Positions 1 through 10,677 of a DNA stretch of 64,000 bases are shown here, piece after piece; the first letter of the stretch is position 1; each line of letters opens with the position of its first letter. The stretch is from Lotus japonicus (Eukaryota; Streptophyta; Magnoliopsida; Fabales; Fabaceae). The notes under the pieces are model-generated. The model did not search any database. It was given only the letters and a program-made list of their open reading frames with translations, and was not told where the DNA came from. Position numbers and translations under genes: made by a program. The DNA is taken from NCBI RefSeq assembly GCF_012489685.1, contig NC_080041.1, forward strand, positions 104,191,760 through 104,255,759, read 5' to 3'.

Positions 1-3000
1 GAGGATCGTCGAATTCGAGAGGAAGAGCGCCGGGAGCGCGCGATTGAGCGCGAAAGAACTGAGGAGCGGTTTCGCGCATTGGAGAACATTGTGGAGAATC
101 TTGCTGTGAAGAGTGGAGGAAATTCAGTAACACAGGGATCAAATTCCTCTAGTGGAAGTGTTAATGACAAGTCTGTTAATAAAACACCTAGAGGCAACCC
201 ATTTAGGAGGCTAACAAGTGAGGAGATGAGGGAAAAGATTAGGAAAGGAGAATGTTTCAGGTGTGAGGAGAAGTTTGGTCAGAATCATGTGTGCAAAAAC
301 AAGCAATTTAGAGTCATGTTGCTGGCTGAGGAGGAAGAGGGAGCTGATATGGAGGAATATGAGTTGTTGCTCGAAAATTCAGAAGAAGTGTTGGAGTACA
401 AGCGTCTCTCATTGCTCAGTATACAGGGAATTTCCACAAGAAAGTCCCTCAAGGTGTGGGGAGGGTTGTTGGGAACCAGAATTATAGTTCTTGTAGATTG
501 TGGGGCAACTCATAACTTCATTTCAGGAGCTATGGCTAGGAAATTGGGACTTGTTGTCACAACTACTTCCACATACACTGTAGAGGTTGGGGATGGGCAT
601 AAGGTGGAGGGAAAAGGAGTTTGCAAACAGGTAAGAATTCAGATACAAGGCATAGAAGTGGTACAGGACTTCTATCTTTTTGATTTGAAAGGAGTAGATG
701 TGGTTCTGGGGCTGGAATGGCTCGCTGGGTTGGGAGATATTAAGGCCAACTTTGAGAAGCTCACCCTGCAATTCAAGTTAGGAAACCAGAAAGTGAAGTT
801 AAGAGGGGAACCTGAGCTTTTGAAGAAAAAGGTATCCATGAACTCTTTTGTCAAAACAATACAGCAGCAAGGGGAGGGATATATGTTACATTACCAGCTG
901 CTAGAGAAAGAAGAAGCAGTTGCTGAGGAGACACCAGCTGAATTAAAGACAGTTTTGCGGCAATTCCCTACTTTGTTTGCCTCTCCTACAGAGTTACCTC
1001 CTAATAGAAGGCATGATCATGCCATACACCTGAAGGAGGGGGCTCAAATTCCTAATATCAGGCCTTATAGATATCCCCATTATCAAAAGAATGAGATAGA
1101 AAAGCTTGTAGCTGAGATGTTGAATGCAGGCATAATAAGGCCTAGCATTAGTCCTTATTCCAGCCCGGTGATCTTGGTTCGAAAGAAAGATGGAAGCTGG
1201 AGATTTTGTGTGGATTACAGGGCATTAAATAAGGTGACAGTGCCCAATAAATTTCCTATTCTTGTGATAGATGAGCTGTTGGATGAGATTGGCCCAGCTA
1301 AGGTGTTTTCCAAGATAGACCTGAAATCTGGTTACCACCAAATCATGATGAAGGCTGAGGATGTAGAGAAGACAGCATTTAGGACTCATGAAGGGCATTA
1401 TGAATTCATAGTAATGCCTTTTGGACTTACTAATGCTCCTTCCACTTTCCAAGCACTAATGAATGAGGTTCTGAGGCCAGTCTTAAGGAAGTATGCTTTG
1501 GTCTTCTTCGATGACATATTGGTTTACAGCCTCACTATGGAAGAACATGTTTTTCACCTCACTCAAGTACTACAATTGATGGAGCAGCAAGATCTAAAGA
1601 TCAATGGAAAGAAAAGTGTGTTTGGCAGGCAACAAATTGAGTATTTGGGCCATATACTCTCTGCTGGAACAGTAGCTGCTGACCCAAAGAAACTTGAGGC
1701 AATGTGGATGTGGCCAGTGCCTAAGGATTTGAAGAGTTTAAGAGGCTTCCTAGGACTCACTGGATATTACAGGAGATTTGTAAGGGATTATGGCAAAATT
1801 GCCAGGTCATTGACTCAGTTACTCAAGAAAGACAGCTTCTTATGGGGAGCAGAACCACAAAAGGCTTTTGAAGCCTTGAAGCAAGCTCTCACTGAATTAC
1901 CTTCCCTTGCTGTTCCAGATTTTTCCAAGGTATTTGTCCTGGAAACTGATGCATCTGGAACTGGTTTAGGGGCAGTTTTATCTCAAGAAGGCAAACCTTT
2001 GGCTTTTTGGAGTGCAACCTTATCTGATAGGAGTCAGGCCAAGTCAGTTTATGTGAGAGAATTGATGGCTGTGGTGAGAGCTGTTCAGAGATGGAGGCAT
2101 TATCTCATGGGTAGGCATTTTATAATCAGAACTGATCAAAAGAGTCTTAAGTTCCTTACTGAACAACAAGTGCTGGGGGAGGAACAGTTTAAATGGATTT
2201 CCAAACTGGCTGGTTATGATTTTGAGATTCAATACAAGCCTGGGAAGGACAATTCAGCAGCAGATGCAATGTCCAGGAGAAGTTCTTATTGCGCACTATC
2301 AGTCATTAAGGTTAATGATCTAGAGGAATGGCAAGCTGAACTCATGCACGATGATAAATTACAGGCTATTATGCAGGATTTGATTGTGGATCCTGATTCT
2401 CATAGGGGATACACCTTGAGAGACCACAGATTGTATTACAAAGGCAAGTTGGTTTTGCCTAAACTTTCTAACAAGATTCCTCTCTTGTGCAAGGAATTCC
2501 ATGCTTCTTTGGTTGGAGGACATTCTGGTTTTTTCAGAACTTATAGGAGGTTGGCTGCAGTTGTTTATTGGGAGGGAATGAAGGGGGACATCAGGGATTT
2601 TGTGGCTCAATGTGAAGTTTGTCAGCAGAACAAGGTTGATAACTTGTCTCCTGCAGGATTACTTCAACCCTTGCCTATTCCCACTCAAGTGTGGACTGAT
2701 GTGTCCATGGACTTCATTGGTGGGCTTCCTAAGTCTAAAGGGAAGGACACTATCTTAGTGGTGGTGGATAGGTTGACAAAGTATGCACATTTTGTTCCTC
2801 TCAGTCACCCCTACACAGCTCCTGATGTAGCTGCTGCCTTCTTACAAGAAGTGGTGAGACTTCATGGTTTTCCTAATACTATTGTTTCTGATAGGGATTC
2901 AGTTTTCCTGAGTAGCTTCTGGAAAGAATTGTTCAGACTTTCAGGGACTAAACTGAAGTATAGCTCTGCCTATCATCCCCAAACTGATGGCCAGACAGAA

Positions 3001-3342
3001 GTTGTGAATAGATGCCTTGAAGTTTATCTTAGATGCTTGACTGGCTCTAGACCAAAACAGTGGGTTACTTGCTTACCTTGGGCTGAGTTTTGGTTTAATA
3101 GCAACTACAATAGATCTACAAAAATGTCTCCTTTTCAGGCTCTTTATGGGAGGGACCCTCCTTTGCTACTCCATGGCACTACAATTCCTTCTAAGTTGGA
3201 GGCTGTGAATGTGTTACAAGCTGACAGGGATGAACTATTAGGGGATTTGAGAGCTAATCTTTTGAAGTCCCAAGACATGATGAGGAAATATGCTAACAAA
3301 TCAAGGAGGGATGTTGAATATCAAGTGGGGGACTTGGTATGA
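1..3342 (+). pseudogene. Gag-Pol polyprotein, 5' partial, ends prematurely
   Basis: The frame is open from base 1 (no ATG start in view), so this is the interior of a fused gag-pol. Counting residues from base 79: zinc knuckle C-x2-C...H-x-C near 60; aspartic protease near 138 with DCGATHNFIS, where the usual S or T after the catalytic Asp is Cys; reverse transcriptase about 330-520 with active site FFDDILVYS; RNase H about 620-740 (TDASGTGLGAVL); integrase HHCC zinc finger about 830-880 and DDE core about 900-1030 (WTDVSMDF, SDRDSVF, QTEVVNRC). The frame stops at 3340-3342, just after a 62-bp segment repeated at 3609-3670, so the integrase C-terminus and chromodomain are cut off. Probably inactive. 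Confidence 0.92.
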
Positions 3343-3670
3343 GTCTCTCGAATACTCATCTGTTTCTTGTACATTTTTCTGTTGAATAATATCAGGGTTT
3401 CATCAATTGGTATCAGAGCACCGATCTAGGTGCTGTGATTGCCATCAATTCGTGAAGATGTTTCCAGAATTTGATGGAAGGGAGGCCTACGGATGGCTCA
3501 TCATGGTGGAGCAACACTGTGAGTCCAAGGGAGTATCCGCAGAGGAGAAATTCTTAGAGGCAGAGAAGGCTTTGACTGGTGAAGCTTTCATTTGGTGGTT
3601 TTGCTACAATGATGAGGAAATATGCTAACAAATCAAGGAGGGATGTTGAATATCAAGTGGGGGACTTGGT
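3277..3670 (+). repeat. 62-bp direct repeat enclosing a 270-bp LTR-end/PBS/gag insert
   Basis: Bases 3277-3338 and 3609-3670 are identical (offset 332). Between them lies foreign retroelement sequence: an LTR-like tail ending TTTCATCA at 3405, a tRNA-Met type primer binding site at 3408-3419, then a gag-like reading (FDGREAYGWLIMVEQH) that runs directly into the second copy of the pol segment. This looks like a template-switch product placing the 5' leader of a related element inside pol. Confidence 0.85.
3408..3419 (+). other. Primer binding site (initiator tRNA-Met type), ectopic
   Basis: TGGTATCAGAGC is the standard plant PBS complementary to the 3' end of initiator tRNA-Met. It lies two bases after an LTR-like end TTTCATCA, the normal arrangement at a 5' LTR, but here it is inside the pol gene. 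Confidence 0.85.
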
Positions 3671-4097
3671 TTATCTCAAGCTTCAGCCCTATAGAAGAAG
3701 ATCCCTAGCTAAGAAGCTTAATGAGAAGCTCAGTCCTAGGTTTTATGGCCCTTTTCCTGTGGCTGCTAGGATTGGTACTGTTGCTTATAGATTGGATTTG
3801 CCTCCTACCAGTCGCATACATCCAGTTTTCCATGTCTCCTTACTCAAGAAAGCAATTGGTACTGGTTTCCAAGTTCAGGCCTTGCCTTCTGTTTTGACCG
3901 AGGACCATGAGCTGCTGGTTGAACCGGAGGAAGTGCTTGCTGTCAGAGAATTGACCCAGGGAGTTGTGGAAGTGCTTATTCAGTGGCAGTCCCTTCCTGC
4001 TTGTGAGAATAGCTGGGAATCAGCTGAGAAGATTCATGAAGCTTTTCCCACTTTTCCCCTTGAGGACAAGGTGGTACTTCTGGGGGGGGGGTATTGA
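3609..4097 (+). pseudogene. Integrase C-terminus plus chromodomain, detached pol tail
   Basis: This continues the pol reading lost at 3342. It repeats the last residues of the upstream ORF (MMRKYANKSRRDVEYQVGDL), then reads through the integrase C-terminal GPF/Y-like part (LSPRFYGPFPVAARIG) and a chromodomain (EPEEVLAVRE...VEVLIQWQSLPACENSWE). The chromodomain is thought to steer integration toward marked chromatin. The stop codon overlaps the first bases of the 3' LTR. It has no start of its own; the open frame reaches upstream into the gag-like insert. Confidence 0.88.
4082..4091 (+). other. Polypurine tract
   Basis: Ten consecutive G lie four bases before the TG of the 3' LTR, the expected position of the plus-strand primer. 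Confidence 0.75.
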
Positions 4098-4453
4098 TGA
4101 TAGTTCTATCCCTAAAATACCTAAGTCTAGGTTTACAAAGGTATATACTAGGAAACATAAGGGAAGTAAGCCTTAGAAGGTTACTTCTAATATAGCTGCT
4201 TAGCTGTTATGCTGATGTCAGCAATACAATTCTGTTAGACAGCTAGCAATTAGTATAAATAGGGATTGGGTCATTCAGTTGAGGCAGTTATCGAGTTGGT
4301 TAGGATTTGGGAGATTCTGGATCTCGAATTCCAGAGGCTAGGGTTTGTGTTGCATTCCAGTTTCCATCGTTGTAATCTCGAGTTCAACCTCAATTCTTGA
4401 GAGTTGATACTCTGTTTTCTCAATAATACAGTAGTTGATTCTTGAGTTCATCA
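4095..4453 (+). repeat. 3' LTR of the Ty3/gypsy element
   Basis: The 359-bp LTR begins TGATGA and ends TCATCA (perfect 6-bp inverted ends) and follows a purine tract. A TATA-like stretch (agtataaatagg, about 4251-4262) would be the LTR promoter. The base after the LTR starts F-box flank sequence. The first 5 bases, GATCT, are the expected target duplication but cannot be checked because the left end is out of view. Confidence 0.82.
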
Positions 4454-5136
4454 GATCTACACAGTTATGCTTGATGTCTTGGCTTGCCTTCAAATGATGA
4501 TATTGCAAGAGGAGATCGTAGCATTTGGAAGAGAATGTTATTTACACAATGTTAAATCATCTCGCTTTAGTAGTGTTTGCTTTGTCTTGATTTCAGTATG
4601 AGTTAGGATACCCTAGCTGGAGTTTGGACATGCTATTTAGCATCTTTATTGTTTCTCCTCTTAATATTGTTATTGGAGTTGTTGTTTGTTACTGTTATCA
4701 TTTACTTGGTTTTCAGGTTCAATCTATACTTATTTGTACTGTATTTAGGTGCCTTTTTTGCAAGGTATTGTGCTGTTACTCATTTAAAATAGAAGTTATG
4801 GTGATAATGTCAATCTTAATAATCTCGCTTGTGGTCAGTTTAACCCCTTAATCATACTGATGTTCATAAGGTATCTGTCATATGCAGTTTCATAATATCT
4901 ATACTTTCATTGCGATGGCGAACTTTCGTTATGTGCAAACTTGCTTGCTTTTCTCTTCTTTTCTTTGTTTTTTGGTCAAAAACTTGCTTTCTTATTTGGA
5001 TCGGTTGATATAAGAAAAATATGAATGAGTAGATACACAATACTGCATCAGTTTGTGGCACGTCTGTTACTGCCCCTTCAAGTGTGCAATTTATTAATGT
5101 GCAGCGGTGCCTCACTTGTTTCAGTACTGATCCCAA
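4454..5136 (+). repeat. F-box flank repeat, copy 1
   Basis: This stretch has no gene. 4454-4860 aligns with 6870-7390 and 12346-12770 (shared landmark cttggcttgcctt, then the same series of motifs). About 4980-5040 also matches 7628-7700. In the other two places this sequence lies downstream of an F-box gene, so a further F-box copy probably stood to the left before the retrotransposon inserted. Confidence 0.8.
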
Positions 5137-5192
5137 AACCCTATACCATTATCGATTGAGAAGCTTTTAAGCTCTATCTTCTCCACTGGAAA

Positions 5193-6449
5193 ATGAACAA
5201 GCAGCGTCCAAGAAGGAGCACAAAGAGCCCCTCTCTCTTCTCCCATCTCCCTGAAGAGTTGATTCCACAAATTCTGCTGAGGTTACCAGTTCGATCTCTA
5301 CTCCGTTTCAAATCCGTCTGCAAATCATGGTTGTCTCTCATTTCTGATCCCAAATTCGGTAAATCTCACTATGACCTAGCTGCTTCACCCACCTACCGAT
5401 GTCTTACAATAGCTAATGATTCTGAAATTGGGTCCATAGATGTAGATGCACCACTTCTCAATTATGAATCTTCGGTAGTAAAACTCAAATATCCACTTCC
5501 ACCACCCTGTAAGCTATCTCTATTTTCTGGCAACACTGTTTGGTTCTTGGGTTACTGTAGAGGGTTTGTAATTGTAGTTTATGAACAGGGTGATGTTTTT
5601 TTATGGAATCCATCAACTGGTGTTCATAAAAAATTTAATATTGCACATGTTTCAGACTTTACGTTTGATTCTCTACATGGTTTTGGGTATGACACCTCAA
5701 CTGATGATTACTTGGTTGTATGCATGGTATTGATTCCTTATGACTGTTTTGAAGAAGATCCGGAGGATGTAGCTGATTGTTATCCTACTCGCATTTCATT
5801 TTTTTCCTTGAAAACAAACTCCTGGTTTTACCCGGAGGGTACTTATGTTCAATATTGGGATAATGGTGAACGTGAATTCAAAGTTGGGTGTTTGTTGAAT
5901 GAGGCCCTGCATTGGTTGGTTACCTCTTATGAAACTAAACTTCAAGTAGTTATTGCCTTTGATTTGGTACAAAGGACTTTGTCTGAGATTCCTTTGTCAC
6001 CAACTTTATCCAGGAAGTTAGAACATAAAAAGTATCGGTATCATTTGAAGGTCATGGGAGAATGTCTCAGCCTATGTTACCCGGGTGGCGGGGATTCAAT
6101 GGTTGAGATTTGGGTGATGAAAGAATATAAAGTGTCGTCATCTTGGACTAAGTTATTTGTTTTTTCTACTTGTAACATTCCCAACAACTTGTTTTCTCCA
6201 ATATGTCTCACCAAAGATGGTAGAATTTTTGGAAGTGGCTATAGAAGATTAATGATACTTAATTACAATGGATGGTTGCTTGATATGTGTATACTCCGGC
6301 CCGAACCTGATATACAGAAATATATTGATGTACATCACTGTATGTATAGAGAGAGTTTACTATCACTTCCTATGACTTTGAGGAAGCAAGTGAAGACTTT
6401 GAGGAAGCAAGGGAAGACTTCGAGGACGCAAGGGAAGATGGTCAGTTGA
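5193..6449 (+). CDS. F-box protein with F-box-associated (FBA) domain
   Basis: Single-exon gene of 418 residues; the ATG begins MNKQRPRRS. The F-box is at about residues 14-60 (HLPEELIPQILLRLPVRSLL...KSVCKSWLSL). The FBA region is about 110-350, with WNPSTGVHKKF, GFGYDTSTDDYLV, LNEALHWLV and EIWVMKEYKV. Such proteins are substrate receptors of SCF ubiquitin ligases; the F-box binds SKP1 and the FBA part recruits an unknown target. The paralogue at 10678 matches along its whole length. The C-terminus is odd: relative to the paralogue one base is missing after the LLSLP codons, so the tail is read as basic repeats (LRKQVKTLRKQGKTSRTQGK), while the +2 frame holds an acidic repeat tail. SCF role is known for the family; the target is unknown. 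Confidence 0.9.
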   Translation: MNKQRPRRSTKSPSLFSHLPEELIPQILLRLPVRSLLRFKSVCKSWLSLISDPKFGKSHYDLAASPTYRCLTIANDSEIGSIDVDAPLLNYESSVVKLKYPLPPPCKLSLFSGNTVWFLGYCRGFVIVVYEQGDVFLWNPSTGVHKKFNIAHVSDFTFDSLHGFGYDTSTDDYLVVCMVLIPYDCFEEDPEDVADCYPTRISFFSLKTNSWFYPEGTYVQYWDNGEREFKVGCLLNEALHWLVTSYETKLQVVIAFDLVQRTLSEIPLSPTLSRKLEHKKYRYHLKVMGECLSLCYPGGGDSMVEIWVMKEYKVSSSWTKLFVFSTCNIPNNLFSPICLTKDGRIFGSGYRRLMILNYNGWLLDMCILRPEPDIQKYIDVHHCMYRESLLSLPMTLRKQVKTLRKQGKTSRTQGKMVS

Positions 6450-8112
6450 CGAGTGCCCTGGATGAAGCAAGTGAAGATGACCAATAGGTAACTGTCCATA
6501 AGAATTAGCGTATGTAATTCCTCAATCCTTTTCACAATTTTATTGCTATTTATCATGCATAACAGAAAAATGAGAAGTTGTCTTGTACTTTCTCCTTCTT
6601 AAGTGATTTTATTTGTTTCTCCATAAGTGCGAAACATGAAATTGCAAGGAAAGATGAGGTTTGGTGCGGGGCTGAATTTACTTATTGATAGGAATAACAT
6701 TTGATGTCACCTTTGCTTAAAAAAACCAAATGCAATTTTGGTGGAAAGTTATATGAGAAAAACAACTAAGGTCTGGGGTGAAATAACAGCACTCGAACTA
6801 AGATCCTGTAGAATTTATAATATGGTGACATTTTAATTAAGCTCATCTTTTCCAGCAGGCCATGAAGGGTGCAAGAGTTCTGACGCAGTTATGCGTGATG
6901 TTTTGGCTTGCCTTCAAATGATGATATTGCAAGAAGAGAGCTTAACATTTGGATAAGAATGTTATTTATACAATGTTAAATCTTCTCGCTTCAGTAGTGT
7001 TTGCTTAATTGTGATTTCAGTAAGTTGGAGTCGAGGCAGGCCTTTGAACTTAATTATATTTTAAAGTATGAGTTAGGAAATCCTAGCTGGAGTTGGTACA
7101 TGCTATGTAACATCTTTATCTTCTTTCCCTCTTAATATTCTTACTGGAGTTGCAGTTTGTTTCTCTTATTGTCGTTTGTATACTTATTTGTACTGTATTT
7201 AGGTACCTCTTCTGCAAAAATGATTCCTGACTTTTGCAAGATATTGTGTTGTTACTCATTTTGACTTGAAGTTATGGTGATACTGTTGATCTTAATCATC
7301 TTGAAACTAATTTAAGTTATGTCATGGATTAATCTCGCATCTGGTCATTTAAATCTCTTAATTATCCTGATGTTCATAAGGTATCTGTCATATACAGTTT
7401 CATCATATATGTAAAGATGCATAACTGCATTAAATACTTGGTAGAAAGAGCTTTGTCACTCATGGTTGTTATATTCAGTTTAAAATTGCGAAAGTAATTA
7501 AATATACTTTTGATTGCCATAGGAAATGATTGAATAAATAGAGTTTAGCTTGAGCAGAACTCTCCATTACTTTTTCTTCCTCTGTCAAGATTATATTTCT
7601 CTGCAAAAGTTATGACTTACGTAGTATGCAAACTTGCTTTCTGATTTGGACCGGTTGGTATAAGAAAAATATGAATAGATACATTAAATACACAATTATA
7701 GGCTCGTGGGGCTTTGGATGTTTTATTTTTTTCCTACTATTATCTTTGGGACTGGGTTAACATGCTTTTGCAGCAGGGTTTGTAACAATATATAGTGATA
7801 GAGTTGGTGTTATATATACCCAATCATTCAACTATAACGGTTTTCACTATGACAGCCATGATGTCATAAGTGTCACTGTCTTAAGTATTTTTCTTTCAAG
7901 ATTGCTGACTATAAAGATGTATTTGGTGGATTTGTTTCAGTCCTTGGCAGTCATTGCCTTCACCTTCAAACTTACCCTGATGTGTTTAATATCACTATAG
8001 TTTGGTAATGTTAGGTTATGTTTGTATGTTTGAGTTTTAGTCAGGAGGGAAATAAGTGAGAGGCTTATGAAAAGTTCTCTCCTTATTTGAGAGATTTTAG
8101 GGAGGGGGAGTA
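6450..8112 (+). repeat. F-box flank repeat copy 2 and plain intergenic DNA
   Basis: 6863-7410 is the second copy of the F-box flank; it begins just after a cagcag acceptor-like site, so part may be spliced 3' UTR of the F-box transcript. 7628-7700 extends the match to 4980-5050. I see no reading frame of note in 7700-8112. Confidence 0.7.
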
Positions 8113-8114
8113 TT

Positions 8115-8780
8115 TTTGAAAATCCAATAAAACTCTAATCCAATTGGGAGATGTTTTGGGGTTTTGAACTTTCAAACAAGGGAAAAATTTATCCTCCATT
8201 CCCCTATCTTCCCCTTACCTCTCCTTCCTAAGTTTTATCTTCCACTTCCCTGAAAACTCTCAATCAAAGTCTTAGTGGGGTGATTTGGGTGATAATTTTT
8301 GAGGGAAAGGAAGGGGAAAACTTAACTTTTTACTTCTAAATTAAGAGAATTATATTATATATTCGATGAAAAATAAATTATTAGTGTATTACGTTTATAC
8401 TAATTTATCATTTTATTAGATACTATTTATTTAAAACTAAAAAATATAAACTCTCCTCTGAAATTAAACTTGGAAAAAAAACCTTTTTTTTTACTAAATC
8501 AAATCCATTAATTGTTTTTGTTAATTATTCAATCAAATATTTTTTTTTGAAAATCCTATAAAACTCTAATCCAATTGGGGGATTTTTTGGGATTTTGAAC
8601 TTTCAAACAAGGGTAAAATTTATCCTCCATTCTCCTACTTCCCCTTATCTCTCCTTTCTCTCAAAGTTTTATCTTCCACTCCCCTCGAAATTAAACTTGC
8701 AAAAAAAAAACCTTTGAGTTTTTATATTAAATCAAATCAATTATTTTTTTAGTTAATTATTCAATCAAATAATTTTTTTA
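8115..8780 (+). repeat. Interspersed direct repeats A-B-A-B
   Basis: 8115-8255 and about 8548-8685 share one sequence (landmarks aaaactctaatccaattggg and ctttcaaacaagggaaaaat or a one-base variant). 8452-8547 and 8683-8780 share another (gaaattaaacttg ... aattattcaatcaaat). The second A-B pair is contiguous; about 195 bp separate the first pair. No coding content. Confidence 0.75.
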
Positions 8781-10220
8781 CTTTTCTTAATATCTTGAGT
8801 CAATACTTCAACTTCTTTAATTTAACACTGAATATAATAAAGTAGTTACAAATAACACTTAATTATTAAGTATTTCTAATATCTATTTTTCCATTAGTTT
8901 ATTTTTGGAACTATGGAAAATGATTTTTCTATCAACTAAATTAAATTTTAAAAAGAATTTTTGAATTAGTTTTTATTTCATTTTATGGAAAGATTGCGTA
9001 ACACATGAAACTAGTTATATTTATTTGACTGCTTTGTCTAATATTTAATGTACATTTCAATACCCTCCTTCCTTTGGTTATTTTGTGAAGTTCCCCAAAT
9101 TATAGATTTTTTTAAGGAATTTTTAACATTCAAATTCTAAGTTTTTAAATATGCGAAAAAAAATCTCACTCTAAATTCCAAATTAATTAAGAAACCCTTC
9201 TTATTCTTTCTCCTCCACACTTAAAATTTAAGGGGTTCAATAAATTTTTGGTCCCTAAAAAGTAGTAAATTATTAACTTTAGTCCTCAAATTTGTTTTCA
9301 TTGAAAACACATCATTCCTTTATTAAAATGCACATATTTATCTCCCAAATTTTTTTTGTATGATGTCTCTCGCCCACGTGGCATTTTAAACATTGTGGTT
9401 TTTTTGTTTTTTCTATGTGTAAAATTTTGATTTCTTTTTTGAAAATTAAAATCATCCATATGAGATGATGACTAACTCACCTTCTAATTTTTAAGGTTTG
9501 CTATAAAGAAGAGAGAAGAGTCCCTCTTTGCGACCGCGTGATTCCCTTACTCAATCTAGCCTCAACCTTCGTGGTCAGGACAAGCCAATGTTGCTTTTAG
9601 TTGTTTTGTCCTAATCAAGCCCCACACGCAGAGGAAGAACAATGAAGCCCTAAACATCTTGTGTTAGAAGGTGTCGCTTGGTGGGGAAGTGACGTGATTT
9701 ATGTTTAGTGTCATATAGTTGGAAGTGGAAAAAATATGACACCATAACTTTCGTTTTAGAAAAATATGTTCAATGCAATACACCCGAAATTTCGAAAAAA
9801 AGGAAAAATGCAATTCCACATTCGTTTGATGTCGCATTTATCCAGTTACATGTTACATACACGTTGAGAGAGAGAGAGAGAGAGAGAGAATGTGTGTGTA
9901 AAATGAAATGAAATTAGGGATTTGAGAAATCACAAAGCAGAGAGAGTAGTGTCTCCCTCTCCCGTCGCGTGTCTCAGCCATGTGGGCAATCCCAGAACCA
10001 AAACGACTTCATTATTTCAATTGCACAACTAGGTATGCGCCTAATCATTTTTTTCCTTTTTTATTATAGCTATGCCTATATGCATGTTCAATCTGGTACA
10101 AACCTGGTACGCTAGCCTGCATAATCTGTCTGGAAAGTGTTGAACAAGTTGCTACTTTTCATGCTCTTTATTAATATAATCAACTATGTAATCAATCTGT
10201 TGCTTCAGAGTTGTGTACTA
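8781..10220. other. Intergenic, AT-rich, with a (GA)n microsatellite
   Basis: No supported gene. A (GA)12 tract is at 9866-9889. From about 9900 to 10032 the sequence is pyrimidine- and CG-richer and ends at a possible donor (aactag/gtatgc), so it may be the old promoter and 5' untranslated exon of the F-box pseudogene at 10678. Confidence 0.45.
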
Positions 10221-10494
10221 CTCCCTCCGTCCATAATTATAAGCTAAAGTTGTAAAAATCACGCTTATTAAGAAAGTCTTAATTAATGCATTGGTTTTCA
10301 AAAAAAAGGTACAACTTTCCATGTCTACCCCTATTTAAGATAGCACTTTTTAATCATTATACTACTAATAGTGCTCCATTAACAATAAATGCAAGGATAA
10401 ATATGGAAAGAAATATTAGCTTTTACAACTTTAGCTTATATTTAGTGACAAAACAAAAGTCTCAACTTTAGCTTATAATTAGGGACGGAGGGAG
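10221..10494. mobile_element. Stowaway-type MITE
   Basis: This 274-bp element has terminal inverted repeats starting CTCCCTCCGTCC and ending GGACGGAGGGAG, flanked by TA on both sides (10219-10220 and 10495-10496). Both features are diagnostic of Stowaway (Tc1/mariner) MITEs. The inversion extends inward (ATTATAAGCTAAAGTTGTAA versus its complement). It lies about 180 bp upstream of the F-box pseudogene. Confidence 0.92.
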
Positions 10495-10677
10495 TAAAAG
10501 TTAATCTTGGATTTAATCATTTGTGGGTTATTTGGTTTGAGTATGTGCTTTCTCGGTTTCTCCTCATGTGATTTGGGTTGGATACTTGTATTAGCCTTGA
10601 TGAGGCATAAGTGTGCTTTCTACTGACAAAATTATCTATCCATTGACAATATTTTCAGCTCTATCTACTACTACAAA

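Larger units (their letters stand above)
1..4453 (+). mobile_element. Ty3/gypsy chromovirus LTR retrotransposon, 5' end outside window
   Basis: The domain order is Gag zinc knuckle, protease, reverse transcriptase, RNase H, integrase, chromodomain, purine tract, LTR. Integrase after RNase H plus a C-terminal chromodomain identifies the chromovirus branch of Ty3/gypsy. The 5' LTR and most of gag lie left of the window. The 3' LTR (4095-4453) ends in TGATGA/TCATCA. The element is defective: a chimeric segment splits pol near 3339. Its right flank (from 4454) matches sequence found beside the two F-box copies, so it inserted into the F-box repeat block. Confidence 0.93.

Noticed and set aside
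4864..5136. 90-codon minus-strand frame before F-box 1
   Set aside because: It falls in the thrice-repeated F-box flank, the other copies do not keep it, and it matches no family.
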